Source of the DNA: Lachnospiraceae bacterium UBA1778
GTDB taxonomy: Bacteria; Bacillota; Clostridia; Lachnospirales; Lachnospiraceae
Direction: 5' to 3'
NCBI GenBank assembly: GCA_002315255.1
Contig: DCGM01000056.1
Span: 2,113-24,369, forward strand
DNA: 22,257 nucleotides
In this document: positions 21,678 to 22,257 of the stretch, one piece after another
Position numbering within the stretch: the stretch's first letter is position 1
How the letters are laid out: each line of letters begins with the position of its first letter
Notes under the pieces: model-generated
Seen by the model: only the letters and a program-made list of their open reading frames with translations
Database searches by the model: none
What the model was told of the DNA's origin: nothing
Made by a program: the position numbers and the translations under genes

Positions 21678-22257
21678 ATGTACGGAGCGATTTTTGGAGA
21701 TATCATAGGCTGCAGGTTTGAGTTTGATCGAGGCGACAGAAGAAAGGAGTTCAGGCTGTTCACCCGGGAAGATTCCTTTACAGATGATACGGCGATGACG
21801 ATTGCGGTGGGCGAGGGGCTTCTTAATGCAGGCCGCCATGCAAACGTAGAGGAAATTAAGAAAGCTGTGATAGAGAGCATGCAGTATTGGGGCCATCGAT
21901 ACCCGAATGCGGGCTATGGCGGACGCTTCTTCGGATGGCTGTTCAGGGATCACGATCCGCAGCCGTACGGAAGCTATGGCAATGGCTCGGCGATGCGGGT
22001 GTCTTCCGCAGGCTGGCTTTATGATTCGCTGGAAAGAACTCGCGAGGTGGCGCGGGCGACGGCGGAGGTTACGCATAATCACCCGGAGGGAATCAAGGGC
22101 GCTGAATGCACCGCGACGGTGATCTTCATGGCCCGAACCGGTTGCAAGAAGGAGGAGATTTATCAGTATATCGAGGAGGAATTCGGTTATGATATTTCCG
22201 AACCGCTTGATCAGATGAGAAGACGGCATGATCATGTGGAATCCTGCCAGGATTCAT
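21678..22257 (+). CDS. ADP-ribosylglycohydrolase family protein, 3' end outside the window
   Basis: 193 codons are present and the frame is still open at the window end. The DraG/ARH pattern is clear: GAIFGDIIG at 3-11, FTDDTAMT at 34-41 (acids that bind magnesium), GNGSAMRVSSAGW at 101-113 and THNHPEGIKGA at 132-142. These enzymes cut ADP-ribose from proteins or small molecules. The second metal site (usually DxDT) would lie beyond the window. AAAGGAGG precedes the ATG. With the macrodomain gene it forms a pair that both bind or remove ADP-ribose. Confidence 0.88.
   Translation, partial: MYGAIFGDIIGCRFEFDRGDRRKEFRLFTREDSFTDDTAMTIAVGEGLLNAGRHANVEEIKKAVIESMQYWGHRYPNAGYGGRFFGWLFRDHDPQPYGSYGNGSAMRVSSAGWLYDSLERTREVARATAEVTHNHPEGIKGAECTATVIFMARTGCKKEEIYQYIEEEFGYDISEPLDQMRRRHDHVESCQDS

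Overview
The window looks like a chromosome segment from an anaerobic Gram-positive Clostridia (Bacillota), probably a gut or rumen member of the Lachnospiraceae/Oscillospiraceae type. This is inferred from gene content: a cohesin/dockerin pair, oxygen-defence rubrerythrin and rubredoxin proteins, a minimal ferredoxin:thioredoxin reductase, CotH, strong AGGAGG ribosome binding sites and sigma-A-like promoters. No rRNA, tRNA, CRISPR array or transposase was seen. No database search was possible, so family names rest on motifs read by eye.

Layout: (1) 2-3102: the 3' end of a secreted repeat protein ending in a dockerin, then a membrane-anchored protein with one cohesin. (2) 3182-7552: a Pho-box-like promoter and a four-gene operon (VTC polyphosphate-polymerase-like protein, DUF4956 membrane protein, CotH-type kinase, Gln/Gly-rich lipoprotein) closed by a perfect terminator. 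(3) 7553-9407: a two-gene oxidative-stress operon, a double rubredoxin protein and a ferredoxin-rubrerythrin fusion with an apparent relic start site inside. (4) 9440-10878: a PlsC-like acyltransferase with a zinc ribbon and its own promoter and terminator. (5) 10882-12552: a Crp/Fnr regulator between two different non-coding tandem repeats (34 bp and 33 bp), then a ferredoxin:thioredoxin reductase-like protein and thioredoxin.

(6) 12610-18908 is the most unusual part. An HTH-Fic protein on the minus strand faces a NYN-domain nuclease-like gene. The shared region carries a 10-bp word, TTGCCGATAA, in the spacer of both predicted divergent promoters and again inside the Fic gene. After the NYN gene come a hairpin-wrapped 26-codon leader ORF, a double AAA+ protein (first module degenerate, second CbbX/SpoVK-like), a sigma-70 family factor and a small winged-helix protein. 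(7) 18964-20423: 33-bp direct repeats and a good promoter precede an AT-richer DUF4143-type ATPase, probably acquired horizontally. (8) 20523-22257: a macrodomain protein with an HTH-like C-terminus and the start of an ADP-ribosylglycohydrolase, together an ADP-ribose-removing pair.

Best candidates for something undescribed: the Fic/NYN/AAA+/sigma region with its shared operator word and leader ORF; the macrodomain-HTH plus ADP-ribosylglycohydrolase pair; and the phosphate-type promoter in front of the VTC-CotH operon.
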